A stretch of 8,677 nucleotides of DNA from Pseudomonadota bacterium. GTDB taxonomy: Bacteria > Pseudomonadota > Gammaproteobacteria > Burkholderiales > Burkholderiaceae_E. Of the stretch, positions 1 to 6,239 are shown piece by piece (position 1 is the first letter of the stretch; each line of letters starts with the position of its first letter). The stretch lies in assembly GCA_023389175.1 (NCBI GenBank), contig JAEWEW010000340.1:1-8677 (forward strand), read 5' to 3'. Below the pieces are notes generated by a model that worked only from the letters and a program-made list of their open reading frames with translations, did no database searches and was not told the origin of the DNA. Both the position numbers and the translations under genes were made by a program.

Positions 1-382
1 TGCAGATGATCAGGAACAGCGCGGCCAGCGCGACAGGCGTCGACGGCAGGCGGTCCGAGAAGGCGTCGCTGCCCGCCTCGGGCCGGTTCGGCCCGGCCGT
101 GCCTGCGGCGACCGGCGACAGGACGGCGCCGATGGAAGCCACCTTCAGTCCCGGCGCGGCCCGCAGCGGGCCGGCCGCGCCCGGGTCCGCAAGCGGCGCG
201 GGCAGGAGGGCCATGCCGGCGGATCCGGAAGCAAGCGCCGGGGACGCGGCCAGCGTCGCCTGTGGCGCGAGGGCATAGACATCAGCGCTCGGCTGCGGCA
301 GCCGATCGACGTCCTTGGCGAAGGCGGACGTGGCGGCCAGGGACAGGAGGGCCGCCGAGGCGAGAGGAAGGAATCGTTTCAT
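1..382 (-). CDS. Secreted or membrane-anchored Ala/Pro-rich protein, 3' end outside window
   Basis: Reading the minus strand from the ATG at 382 gives 127 codons with no stop up to the left edge, so the gene is partial. The first 22 residues form a classical Sec signal peptide: a Lys-Arg start (MKRF), a hydrophobic core (LASAALLSLAA) and an Ala-x-Ala cleavage site (SAFA, then KD). The following ~90 residues are rich in Ala, Pro, Gly and Leu, contain no Cys until the edge and match no domain I recognise. Just before the edge, after an acidic stretch, a hydrophobic segment begins (TPVALAALFLIIC), probably a membrane helix. The layout suggests an exported protein with a C-terminal membrane anchor. 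No clear Shine-Dalgarno sequence precedes the ATG, but the signal peptide directly at it supports the start. The gene is divergent from pheA. An open frame on the opposite strand here is a shadow. Function unknown. Confidence 0.7.
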   Translation of the reverse strand, partial: MKRFLPLASAALLSLAATSAFAKDVDRLPQPSADVYALAPQATLAASPALASGSAGMALLPAPLADPGAAGPLRAAPGLKVASIGAVLSPVAAGTAGPNRPEAGSDAFSDRLPSTPVALAALFLIIC

Positions 383-493
383 GCCGGTAGGTCGTTGGAT
401 TCGATTCTCGGGTTCAACGGCTGACAGGCGTGTGACATAGTTCGCGGCAGGCGAGTCGATCGCGCCGCATGTGGCGGAACCGAAACGCGGCAC

Positions 494-506
494 GGGGAGC
501 GAAGGG
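494..506 (+). promoter_or_regulatory. Shine-Dalgarno region selecting the ATG start of pheA
   Basis: A purine-rich stretch (GGGGAGCGAAGGG) lies just before the ATG at 510: GGGGAG ends 10 bases upstream and GAAGGG ends 3 bases upstream. The reading frame can be extended to a GTG at 471, but that codon has no comparable ribosome-binding sequence. The 13 extra residues it would add are not conserved-looking. This is the reason for choosing 510. Confidence 0.55.
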
Positions 507-509
507 CAA

Positions 510-1592
510 ATGGCGGCGGATGGACTGGACAGGCTTCGGAGCGCGATCGACAGCATCGACCGGCAGTTGCTGGAGCTGCTGTCCGAGCGGGCCCGCAGAG
601 CGCTCGAGGTCGGCGAGATCAAGAAGGGCGATGGCTCGCCGGTGTACCGCCCGGAGCGGGAGGCCGCCGTGATCGCCGGGCTGCAGGACGAGAACCCAGG
701 GCCGCTGCCGGCCACCGCGGTGGCGGCGATCTGGCGCGAGATCATGTCGGCCTGCCGGGGCCTGGAGCGCCGCTTGAAGGTAGCGTACCTGGGGCCGGCG
801 GGCACCTTCTCGGAGCAGGCGATGCGCCAGCACTTCGGCTCCGAAGTCGACGGCTTGCCGTGCCCGACCATCGACGAGGTGTTCCGCGCCACCGAGGCGG
901 AGGCGGCCGATTTCGGCGTGGTCCCGGTGGAGAATTCCACCGAGGGCGCGGTGAACCGCAGCCTCGACCTGTTCCTGTCGAGTCCGCTCCTGATCGCAAG
1001 CGAAGTGACCGTGCGCGTTCGTCACAACCTGATGTCGCTGGGGGGTAAAGCGTCGGCAGTTAGCAAGGTGTGTGCCCATCCCCAGGCGCTTGCCCAGTGC
1101 ACCAACTGGCTGGACCGCAATGTTCCGCAACTGGAGCGGGTGCCGGTTTCGAGCAATGCCGAAGGCGCCCGTCTCGCCGCGGGCGATGCCACCGTCGCGG
1201 CGATCGCCGGCGACCTCGCGCTGGAGCTGTACGGGCTGACCGCGATCGCCTCGGGCATCCAGGATGATCCGCTCAACCGGACGCGCTTCCTCGTCATCGG
1301 ACGCTACCGAAGCCCGCCAACCGGCCGCGACCAGACCTCCGTCATCCTCTCGGTGCCGGACCGGGCGGGCGCGGTCCACGCGCTGATCGAGCCGCTCGCG
1401 CGGCACGGCGTCTCGATGAAGCGGTTCGAGTCGCGCCCGGCCCGCCAGGGCAACTGGGAGTACTACTTCCACATCGACCTGATCGGCCACCAGGAGGAGC
1501 CTGCCGTGGCGGCCGCGCTTGGCGAGATCCGGGCGCAGGCTGCCTTCTTCAAGCTGCTCGGCTCATACCCCTACGAGCAGGCGCCGGCGTGA
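510..1592 (+). CDS. pheA: Bifunctional chorismate mutase / prephenate dehydratase (P-protein)
   Basis: This 360-residue cytoplasmic enzyme converts chorismate to prephenate and then to phenylpyruvate, the committed route to phenylalanine. Residues ~1-85 form an AroQ-type chorismate mutase helix bundle (LRSAIDSIDRQLLELLSER; K38/K39; R50-E51 in YRPERE). Residues ~90-265 form the prephenate dehydratase, with the entry motif YLGPAGTFSE (93-102), VPVENSTEGAVN (138-149) and the catalytic T-R-F triad at 258-260. Residues ~275-355 form a regulatory ACT domain with GAVH (287-290) and the ESRP motif (307-310), which in this family bind phenylalanine for feedback inhibition. Length is normal for the family. 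An in-frame GTG at 471 would add 13 residues, but the ATG at 510 has the better ribosome-binding site and fits usual P-protein N termini. It is the first gene of pheA-hisC-tyrA. I found no convincing attenuator or leader peptide upstream. Confidence 0.96.
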   Translation: MAADGLDRLRSAIDSIDRQLLELLSERARRALEVGEIKKGDGSPVYRPEREAAVIAGLQDENPGPLPATAVAAIWREIMSACRGLERRLKVAYLGPAGTFSEQAMRQHFGSEVDGLPCPTIDEVFRATEAEAADFGVVPVENSTEGAVNRSLDLFLSSPLLIASEVTVRVRHNLMSLGGKASAVSKVCAHPQALAQCTNWLDRNVPQLERVPVSSNAEGARLAAGDATVAAIAGDLALELYGLTAIASGIQDDPLNRTRFLVIGRYRSPPTGRDQTSVILSVPDRAGAVHALIEPLARHGVSMKRFESRPARQGNWEYYFHIDLIGHQEEPAVAAALGEIRAQAAFFKLLGSYPYEQAPA

Positions 1593-1675
1593 CTGAACCG
1601 TGCAGCGCCCCGGCCGACCCGTCCTTCGGACCGTAAGCTTCCGCCTACCCGCTCCCCACCACAGCAGGGCAATCC

Positions 1676-2860
1676 ATGTCATCGAAGAACGCAGCTTCCG
1701 TCCCGGCCCAGGCCGCCACTTCTCCGGTCGACGGCGCGCCGGCCTATGTGAAGTCGATCGCGCCGTATCGTCCCGGCAAGCCGATCGAGGAAGTGGCCCG
1801 CGAGTACGGGCTCGATCCGGCGCGCATCATCAAGCTCGCATCGAACGAGAATCCGCTCGGCATGCCCGAGAGCGCGCGCGCCGCGATCCAGCGGACGCTC
1901 GACGAGCTGGCGCGCTATCCCGACGGCAACGGCTTCGAGCTCAAGGCGGCGATCAGCCGGAAGTACGGCATACCGCCCGAGTGGATCTCGCTCGGGAACG
2001 GGTCCAACGATGGCCTCGAGCTGGTGGCTCGCGCCCTCTGCGCGCCCGGCCAGTCGATCGTCTATGCCGAGCATTCCTTCGCGGTGTACGCGCTCGCCGC
2101 ACAGGCGATCGGCGCCCGCTCGATCGTGGTGCCGGCGGTGGGCTACGGCCATGACCTGGAGGCGATGGCCGACGCGGTGACCGGGGACACGCGGGTGGTC
2201 TTCATCGCCAACCCGAACAACCCGACCGGCACCTTCGTGGAGGCGGCCCGGCTCCAGGCATTCCTGCGCCGGGTCCCGGCGAGCGTTGCGGTCGTCCTCG
2301 ACGAGGCGTACACGGATTACCTTCCGCCGGAGCTGCGCTACGACTCGATTGCCTGGGTGCGGGAGCATCCAAACCTGGTCGTCTCGCGCACGCTGTCGAA
2401 GGCCTACGGGCTCGCGGGGCTGCGGGTCGGATTCCTGGTGGCGCAACCGGCGCTCACCGAGCTGGTCAACCGCGTGCGCCAGCCCTTCAACGTGAATTCG
2501 CTCGCGCTGGCCGCGGCGGTGGCGGCCCTCGGCGACACCGAGTTCCTCGAGCGCAGCTACCGGGTCAACCGCGATGGTCTCGAGCAGCTTTCCCAGGGGC
2601 TGCGCCGCCTGGGGCTCGAGTTCGTGCCGTCCTACGGCAACTTCATCCTGTTCAAGGTGGGGCCGGCGGACGTCGTCTTCGAGCGGCTGCTGCGCGCGGG
2701 CGTCATCGTCCGCCCGGTCGGCAACTACGGGCTGCCGGAGTGGCTGCGGGCCACGGTCGGGCTGCCGGAAGAGAACGCGGCGCTGCTCGCCGCACTGGAG
2801 GAAGCGCTGGAAGGAATCCCCGCCGGCGCGCCGGAGGCCCGGGCGGGAGCGGCGGGCTGA
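1676..2860 (+). CDS. hisC: Histidinol-phosphate / aromatic aminotransferase (HisC type)
   Basis: This is a 394-residue fold-type I PLP aminotransferase. Family motifs appear in order: ASNENPLG (55-62), RYPDGNG (80-86), GNGSND (107-112, cofactor phosphate), NPNNPTG (179-185), DEAY (209-212, Asp contacts the pyridine nitrogen), and SRTLSKAYGLAGLRVGF with Lys242 as the Schiff-base lysine and Arg250 as a phosphate ligand. RATVGLPEEN near 358 carries the substrate-carboxylate arginine. HisC makes histidinol phosphate from imidazole-acetol phosphate. Homologues lying between pheA and tyrA often also transaminate phenylpyruvate or 4-hydroxyphenylpyruvate, so an aromatic role is plausible here by context. 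The gene starts 83 bases after pheA, with a weak ribosome-binding sequence (GCAGGG, 6 bases before the ATG), and overlaps tyrA by one base. The first ~20 residues and the Ala/Gly-rich tail are low-complexity extensions. Confidence 0.93.
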   Translation: MSSKNAASVPAQAATSPVDGAPAYVKSIAPYRPGKPIEEVAREYGLDPARIIKLASNENPLGMPESARAAIQRTLDELARYPDGNGFELKAAISRKYGIPPEWISLGNGSNDGLELVARALCAPGQSIVYAEHSFAVYALAAQAIGARSIVVPAVGYGHDLEAMADAVTGDTRVVFIANPNNPTGTFVEAARLQAFLRRVPASVAVVLDEAYTDYLPPELRYDSIAWVREHPNLVVSRTLSKAYGLAGLRVGFLVAQPALTELVNRVRQPFNVNSLALAAAVAALGDTEFLERSYRVNRDGLEQLSQGLRRLGLEFVPSYGNFILFKVGPADVVFERLLRAGVIVRPVGNYGLPEWLRATVGLPEENAALLAALEEALEGIPAGAPEARAGAAG

Positions 2861-3720
2861 TGGTCGTCGCGGCATCGCCGGCTCTCGGACGGGTCGCGCT
2901 GCTCGGAACCGGCCTGATCGGCGGCTCCTTCGCCGCCGGGCTCAAGCGCCACCGTCTCTGCCTGGAGGTCGTCGGCTACTCCACCGGTGATGCGGCGCAG
3001 GCGCAGTCGCTCGGCCTGGTGGACCAGATCGCGGCGTCACCGGAGGCCGCGGTGGCCGGTTGCGATACCGTCGTGCTGGCCGCGCCGGTCTCCGCGAACT
3101 GCGAGCTGCTGCAGCAGATCGCGCCGTCGCTGCGCGCCGGGGTGCTGGTCACCGATGTCTCCAGCGTCAAGATGCCGGTGGTCCGGGCCGCGCGCGAGCG
3201 GCTGGGGAAGCATTTGGCGAGCTTCGTGCCCTCCCATCCGATCGCCGGCAGCGAGCGATCCGGCCCCGAAGCGGCGGATGCGGCGCTCTTCGAAGGGCGC
3301 ACCGTCGTCCTGAGCCCGCTGCCGGAAAGCGACACGGGCGCCGTTGCCGTGCTGGCCGCCGTCTGGGAGCGGCTCGGCGCCAGGGTCATGCGGATGGATC
3401 CGGACGAGCACGACCGGATCTATGCGCAGGTCTCGCACTGGCCGCATGCGATCGCCTTCGCGTTGGCGTCGGCCGTGGCGCGCGAGGCCGTGCCGCCCGC
3501 GCTGGTCGGTCCGGGCCTCGCGGATCTCACCCGGACCGCCGCGTCGTCGCCGGCACTGTGGGCGGACATCCTGCTGTCCAACGCCGGGCCGGCGCTCGCC
3601 GCAGCCGCCCGGTTCGGCGAGGAAACGAAGGCGATCGAGTCCGCCCTGCGCCGCGGCGATCGCGCGGCGTTGGTGGCGCTGCTGGAGAACGGCGCCCGCT
3701 GGCGGCGCGGGTTCCGTTGA
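2860..3720 (+). CDS. tyrA: Prephenate dehydrogenase
   Basis: This 286-residue cytoplasmic enzyme oxidatively decarboxylates prephenate to 4-hydroxyphenylpyruvate for tyrosine synthesis. An N-terminal Rossmann fold carries the dinucleotide motif GTGLIGGS (16-23). LAAPVSAN follows at ~73-80, then TDVSSVK (98-104) and HPIAGSE (126-132), whose His126 is the catalytic base in the family. The helical C-terminal half has DEHDRIYAQVSHWPHAIAF (182-200) and GLADLTRTAASSP (219-231), with the substrate-binding arginine. It lacks fused mutase, ACT and EPSP-synthase domains, so it is a stand-alone enzyme. Its ATG shares an A with the hisC TGA stop (TGATG), which indicates translational coupling. In-frame codons upstream of 2860 lie inside hisC and are rejected. 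In many betaproteobacteria aroA follows directly; here an opposite-strand gene ends 16 bases later. Confidence 0.94.
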   Translation: MVVAASPALGRVALLGTGLIGGSFAAGLKRHRLCLEVVGYSTGDAAQAQSLGLVDQIAASPEAAVAGCDTVVLAAPVSANCELLQQIAPSLRAGVLVTDVSSVKMPVVRAARERLGKHLASFVPSHPIAGSERSGPEAADAALFEGRTVVLSPLPESDTGAVAVLAAVWERLGARVMRMDPDEHDRIYAQVSHWPHAIAFALASAVAREAVPPALVGPGLADLTRTAASSPALWADILLSNAGPALAAAARFGEETKAIESALRRGDRAALVALLENGARWRRGFR

Positions 3721-3736
3721 AGCGGCAGGGAGGCTC

Positions 3737-4663
3737 CTAGCCCTTGCGGCGCAGGCGCCGGATCAGGCTCGAGGTATCCCAGCGATTGCCGCCGAGAGCC
3801 TGCACGTCGCCGTAGAACTGGTCGACCAGCGCGGTGACCGGCAACGGCGCCTTGTTGCGCCGGGCCTCGTCGAGGCACAGCCCGAGGTCCTTGCGCATCC
3901 AGTCAACCGCGAAGCCGAACTCGAACTGGTCGTCCACCATGGTCTTGCCGCGATTGTCCATCTGCCAGGACTGGGCCGCGCCCTTGCCGATCACCTCCAG
4001 CACGAGCTTCATGTCGAGCCCCGATGCGAGGCCGAAGTTGATGCCTTCCGAGAGGCCCTGGACCAGTCCGGCGATGCAGATCTGGTTGACCATCTTGGCG
4101 AGCTGGCCTGCGCCGGTGGGACCGATCAGCGTGCAGGCGCGGGAGAACGCCATGGCGACCGGCCGGATCCGATCGAACGTGGCCTGGTCGCCGCCGCACA
4201 TCACCGTGAGCTGGCCGTTCTCCGCGCCGGCCTGGCCGCCCGAGACCGGCGCGTCGATGAAGCCGAGGTCCGACTCCGCGGCCGCCTTGCCGAGCTCGCG
4301 GGCGATGTTGGCCGAGGCGGTGGTGTGATCGACGAACACCGCGCCGGCCGACATGCCGGCAAATGCGCCGTCGGGCCCGAGCACGACGCTCCGGAGGTCG
4401 TCGTCATTGCCCACGCAGCAGAACACGATCTGCGCGCCGGTCGCAGCCTCCCGCGGCGTGGGCGCGCTGCGTGCGCGCTTGGCCGCGTCGCCGGAGCCGC
4501 CATTCTCCTTTACCCAGGCCTGCGCCTTCGCCGCGGTCCGGTTGTAGACCGTGACGTCATGGCCGGCCGCAAGCAGATGGCGCGCCATCGGCCCGCCCAT
4601 GACCCCGAGGCCGATGAAGGCGACTTTCTGCGAGGGTACGGGGTCGTAGCTGCGGGTGGTCAT
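3737..4663 (-). CDS. Beta-hydroxyacid dehydrogenase (3-hydroxyisobutyrate dehydrogenase / tartronate semialdehyde reductase family)
   Basis: This 308-residue NAD(P)-dependent oxidoreductase belongs to a family that interconverts beta-hydroxyacids and their oxo forms. The Rossmann motif GLGVMGGPMA lies at 18-27 (KVAFIGLG strand). It is followed by VDHTTAS (111-117), the substrate motif DAPVSGG (137-143), and the catalytic-lysine motif GAGQLAKMVNQ with Lys190 and Asn194. The C-terminal all-helical domain has the late family motif KDLGLCLDEA (258-267). Members include 3-hydroxyisobutyrate dehydrogenase, GarR and L-threonate dehydrogenase (LtnD). The motifs alone do not decide the substrate, so no symbol is given. 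The start is firm: AGGAGA lies 7 bases before the ATG. The gene is convergent with tyrA, with 16 bases between them and no recognisable terminator. It follows the hydrolase gene on the same strand after a 111-base gap that holds a candidate promoter. Confidence 0.9.
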   Translation of the reverse strand: MTTRSYDPVPSQKVAFIGLGVMGGPMARHLLAAGHDVTVYNRTAAKAQAWVKENGGSGDAAKRARSAPTPREAATGAQIVFCCVGNDDDLRSVVLGPDGAFAGMSAGAVFVDHTTASANIARELGKAAAESDLGFIDAPVSGGQAGAENGQLTVMCGGDQATFDRIRPVAMAFSRACTLIGPTGAGQLAKMVNQICIAGLVQGLSEGINFGLASGLDMKLVLEVIGKGAAQSWQMDNRGKTMVDDQFEFGFAVDWMRKDLGLCLDEARRNKAPLPVTALVDQFYGDVQALGGNRWDTSSLIRRLRRKG

Positions 4664-4670
4664 GGCGTGC

Positions 4671-4702
4671 TCTCCTGGTGACGGTTGCTCGGTGGCATTG
4701 TA
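4671..4702 (-). promoter_or_regulatory. Candidate -10 element and ribosome-binding site of the beta-hydroxyacid dehydrogenase gene
   Basis: On the minus strand, TACAAT (4702-4697) matches the sigma-70 -10 consensus at five of six positions, in a very GC-rich context. It lies 33 bases before the ATG at 4663, which would give a leader of about 25-28 bases. AGGAGA (4676-4671) is a good Shine-Dalgarno sequence within that leader. No clear -35 hexamer sits at the right distance, so the promoter call is tentative while the ribosome-binding site is solid. If real, it lets this gene be transcribed independently of the upstream hydrolase gene. Confidence 0.4.
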
Positions 4703-4774
4703 GCGAGCGTGTCGCGCGAGCCGCGGCCTGCCGCGGCCGCAGCGGTGGCGACCATGCCGGGCGCGACCGGGGGC

Positions 4775-5479
4775 TCAGCCGCGCGGAACGAGCTGCTCGG
4801 CGAGATCGCGGATGTCCGACGCGTGGTAGTCGAAGCGGGGGTCCCTGGAGAGGTCCTTGCGGGCACGCGCTTCCGGGCTGGTGCCGAACTCGTACGGCCG
4901 CTCGATGAATGCGGTGCGGCAGCCGCAGGCGCGGGCCGCCTCCAGGTCGTTCTTGTGCGCCGCGACCATGAGCATCTGCTCCGGCTCCACCCCGAAGACG
5001 TCGCAGACGCCCAGATAGGTCTGTGGATCCGGCTTGTAGTGGCGGAACACCTCGGCAGAGAGGATGCAGTCCCAGGGCAGGGCGGCGTACTTCGCCATGT
5101 CCGTCAGCAGGCCGATGTTCCCGTTGGAGAGCGTGCAGATGGTGAAGGACGACTTGAGCCGCCACAGCCCCGGCGCCGAGTCCGGCCAGGGATCGAGGTG
5201 GTGCCAGACCAGGTTCAGCTCGGTGCGCGCCGCGTCGTCCAGGTCGAGCCCGAAGCGGTCCACGATCTCGTCGAGGATCATGCGGTGCAGCTCGTCGATC
5301 CGCTTCCAGCCGAGCTGGCCGGAGCGAACCTTCTCCATCGCGGGCGCATAGCCGGCGCGCCAGGCCAACGCGAACTCGTCAGGGTCCACGGGCAGCCCGA
5401 GGCGCTGCACATGCCGCATGGTCGATCCGTGCCAGTCGACCACCGTCCCGAACACATCGAAGGCGAGAACTTTTACCAT
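4775..5479 (-). CDS. HAD-superfamily hydrolase, type II haloacid dehalogenase-like
   Basis: This is a 234-residue soluble hydrolase, the usual length of L-2-haloacid dehalogenases. The nucleophile motif FDVFGTVVDW (7-16) supplies Asp8 and Thr12. Arg41, Ser118-Asn119 (TLSNGN), Lys149 (HYKPDPQTY) and Tyr155 match catalytic positions of characterised L-2-haloacid dehalogenases. The last motif reads A-A-H-K-N-D (173-178), where classical haloacid enzymes have S-x-N-x-x-D; only the Asp is kept. So the fold and subfamily are clear, but haloacid activity is not. The cap domain spans roughly residues 17-95. The frame stays open 135 codons upstream, but that part overlaps the aldolase gene in antisense. 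The ATG at 5479 begins exactly at the conserved MVKVLAFD strand. No Shine-Dalgarno sequence precedes it, and a -10-like TATACT sits 7 bases upstream. It is divergent from otnC. Confidence 0.88.
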   Translation of the reverse strand: MVKVLAFDVFGTVVDWHGSTMRHVQRLGLPVDPDEFALAWRAGYAPAMEKVRSGQLGWKRIDELHRMILDEIVDRFGLDLDDAARTELNLVWHHLDPWPDSAPGLWRLKSSFTICTLSNGNIGLLTDMAKYAALPWDCILSAEVFRHYKPDPQTYLGVCDVFGVEPEQMLMVAAHKNDLEAARACGCRTAFIERPYEFGTSPEARARKDLSRDPRFDYHASDIRDLAEQLVPRG

Positions 5480-5486
5480 GCCGGGG

Positions 5487-5492
5487 AGTATA
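5487..5492 (-). promoter_or_regulatory. Candidate -10 hexamer for a leaderless transcript of the HAD hydrolase
   Basis: TATACT on the minus strand (five of six consensus positions) ends 7 bases before the ATG at 5479. A -10 box at that distance would put the first transcribed base at or next to the A of the start codon. This agrees with the absence of a Shine-Dalgarno sequence, since this strand is C-rich here. No -35 hexamer is convincing. This is an inference from spacing only. Confidence 0.3.
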
Positions 5493-5505
5493 GGAGGTGG
5501 GAGGG
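5492..5505 (+). promoter_or_regulatory. Purine-rich ribosome-binding region that decides the otnC start
   Basis: AGGAGGT (5492-5498) runs straight into GGGAGGG (5499-5505). The second part ends 8 bases before the TTG at 5514. The alternative ATG at 5478 lies upstream of this site and cannot use it. The TTG start also gives an N terminus of the length expected for OtnC-type aldolases. Confidence 0.5.
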
Positions 5506-5513
5506 CGAAGCGC

Positions 5514-6170
5514 TTGGGCACCAGCATCATCCACGACCAGGAGAACCGGGCACGCGAGGCGATCGCTCGCACCGCGCGATCGTTGTTCGATCGCGGGCTC
5601 ACCCACGGCAGCACCGGCAACATCAGCGCGCGCATCGGCGACGGGTTGCTGGTCACGCCGACCGGGTCGAGCTTCGGCTCGCTGGATCCGGCGCGCATCG
5701 CCCGCCTCGATGCGGCCGGACGTGTGGTTGCCGGCGATCCGCCGTCCAAGGAAGCGTTCCTGCACCAGGCGATGTACCAGGAGCGCGCCTCCGCGGGCGC
5801 GGTGGTGCACCTGCACTCCATCCACTCGGTCGCGGCATCGGTGCTGGCCGACGTCGACCCGGCCGACGTGCTTCCGCCTCTCACCGCCTACTACGTGATG
5901 CGCATCGGCACGCTTCCGCTCGTGCCCTACTTCCCGCCGGGAGACCGTGACCTCGCCGAAGCCGTCCGAGGCTACGCGGGCCGGCACCATGCGCTGCTGC
6001 TGGCCAACCACGGGCCGGTCGTCGCCGGCACCGATATCGCGGCCGCCGCCGACGCGATCGAGGAACTCGAGGCCACCGCCCGTCTATTCCTCATGCTGCG
6101 CGGCCAACCGTGCCGCTGCCTCACCCCTGACCAGACCCGGGACCTGCGCCGCCGCTTCCCGAGTTCCTGA
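5514..6170 (+). CDS. otnC: Class II aldolase/adducin-family, OtnC-like 3-oxo-tetronate 4-phosphate decarboxylase
   Basis: This is a 218-residue cytoplasmic metal-dependent aldolase. OtnC cleaves 3-oxo-tetronate 4-phosphate to dihydroxyacetone phosphate and CO2 at the end of four-carbon acid-sugar catabolism. Visible motifs are RGLTHGSTGNIS (27-38), LVTPTGSS (46-53, phosphate pocket), SKEAFLH with the catalytic Glu80, the metal ligands His99 and His101 in VVHLHSIHS, and the third His166 in LLLANHGPVVAG. The segment YYVMRIGTLPLVPY and the closing EELEATARLF closely resemble Escherichia coli OtnC (YgbL) as I remember it. The TTG start is chosen because GGGAGGG lies 8 bases upstream. An ATG at 5478 (12 more residues) and one at 5418 (overlapping the hydrolase by 62 bases) are less likely. 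The kinase and isomerase partners (OtnK, OtnI) are not in the window, so the exact substrate is inferred. A related fuculose/ribulose-phosphate aldolase role is the alternative. Confidence 0.85.
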   Translation: MGTSIIHDQENRAREAIARTARSLFDRGLTHGSTGNISARIGDGLLVTPTGSSFGSLDPARIARLDAAGRVVAGDPPSKEAFLHQAMYQERASAGAVVHLHSIHSVAASVLADVDPADVLPPLTAYYVMRIGTLPLVPYFPPGDRDLAEAVRGYAGRHHALLLANHGPVVAGTDIAAAADAIEELEATARLFLMLRGQPCRCLTPDQTRDLRRRFPSS

Positions 6171-6239
6171 CTGTCGTCCGTTTCGGCACCTGTGCCCCGG
6201 GCGCGAGTGAATTGTTGATCCAGTCGAAACAGTGTTTAG

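Noticed and set aside
413..441. Possible pheA promoter TTCAAC / CATAGT with 17-base spacing
   Set aside because: Only three of six and four of six consensus positions match, which is not enough in an intergenic region with few constraints.
414..1490. 358-codon open frame antisense to pheA
   Set aside because: Arg/His-rich translation typical of GC-rich shadow frames, with a fully supported gene on the other strand.
1610..1621. Small hairpin GTCC-TTC-GGAC region in the pheA-hisC gap
   Set aside because: The stem is only four base pairs, with no T-run or extended pairing.
1679..2875. 398-codon open frame antisense to hisC
   Set aside because: It is a high-GC shadow of a gene with full catalytic motifs; its own translation is Arg-rich and matches nothing.
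3344..4681. 445-codon plus-strand open frame across the end of tyrA and the dehydrogenase gene
   Set aside because: It overlaps two well-supported genes in other frames and shows no domain.
4721..4736. Two CCGCGG copies able to form a hairpin between the hydrolase and dehydrogenase genes
   Set aside because: CCGCGG is itself a palindrome and common in GC-rich DNA, and no T-run follows on the minus strand, so a terminator call is not supported.
5480..5884. In-frame upstream extension of the HAD hydrolase by 135 codons
   Set aside because: The extra part is antisense to otnC, shows no domain, and the conserved MVKVLAFD start is exactly at 5479.
4685..5950. 421-codon plus-strand open frame opposite the HAD hydrolase and into otnC
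   Set aside because: Shadow frame; the hydrolase and aldolase motifs are on other frames.
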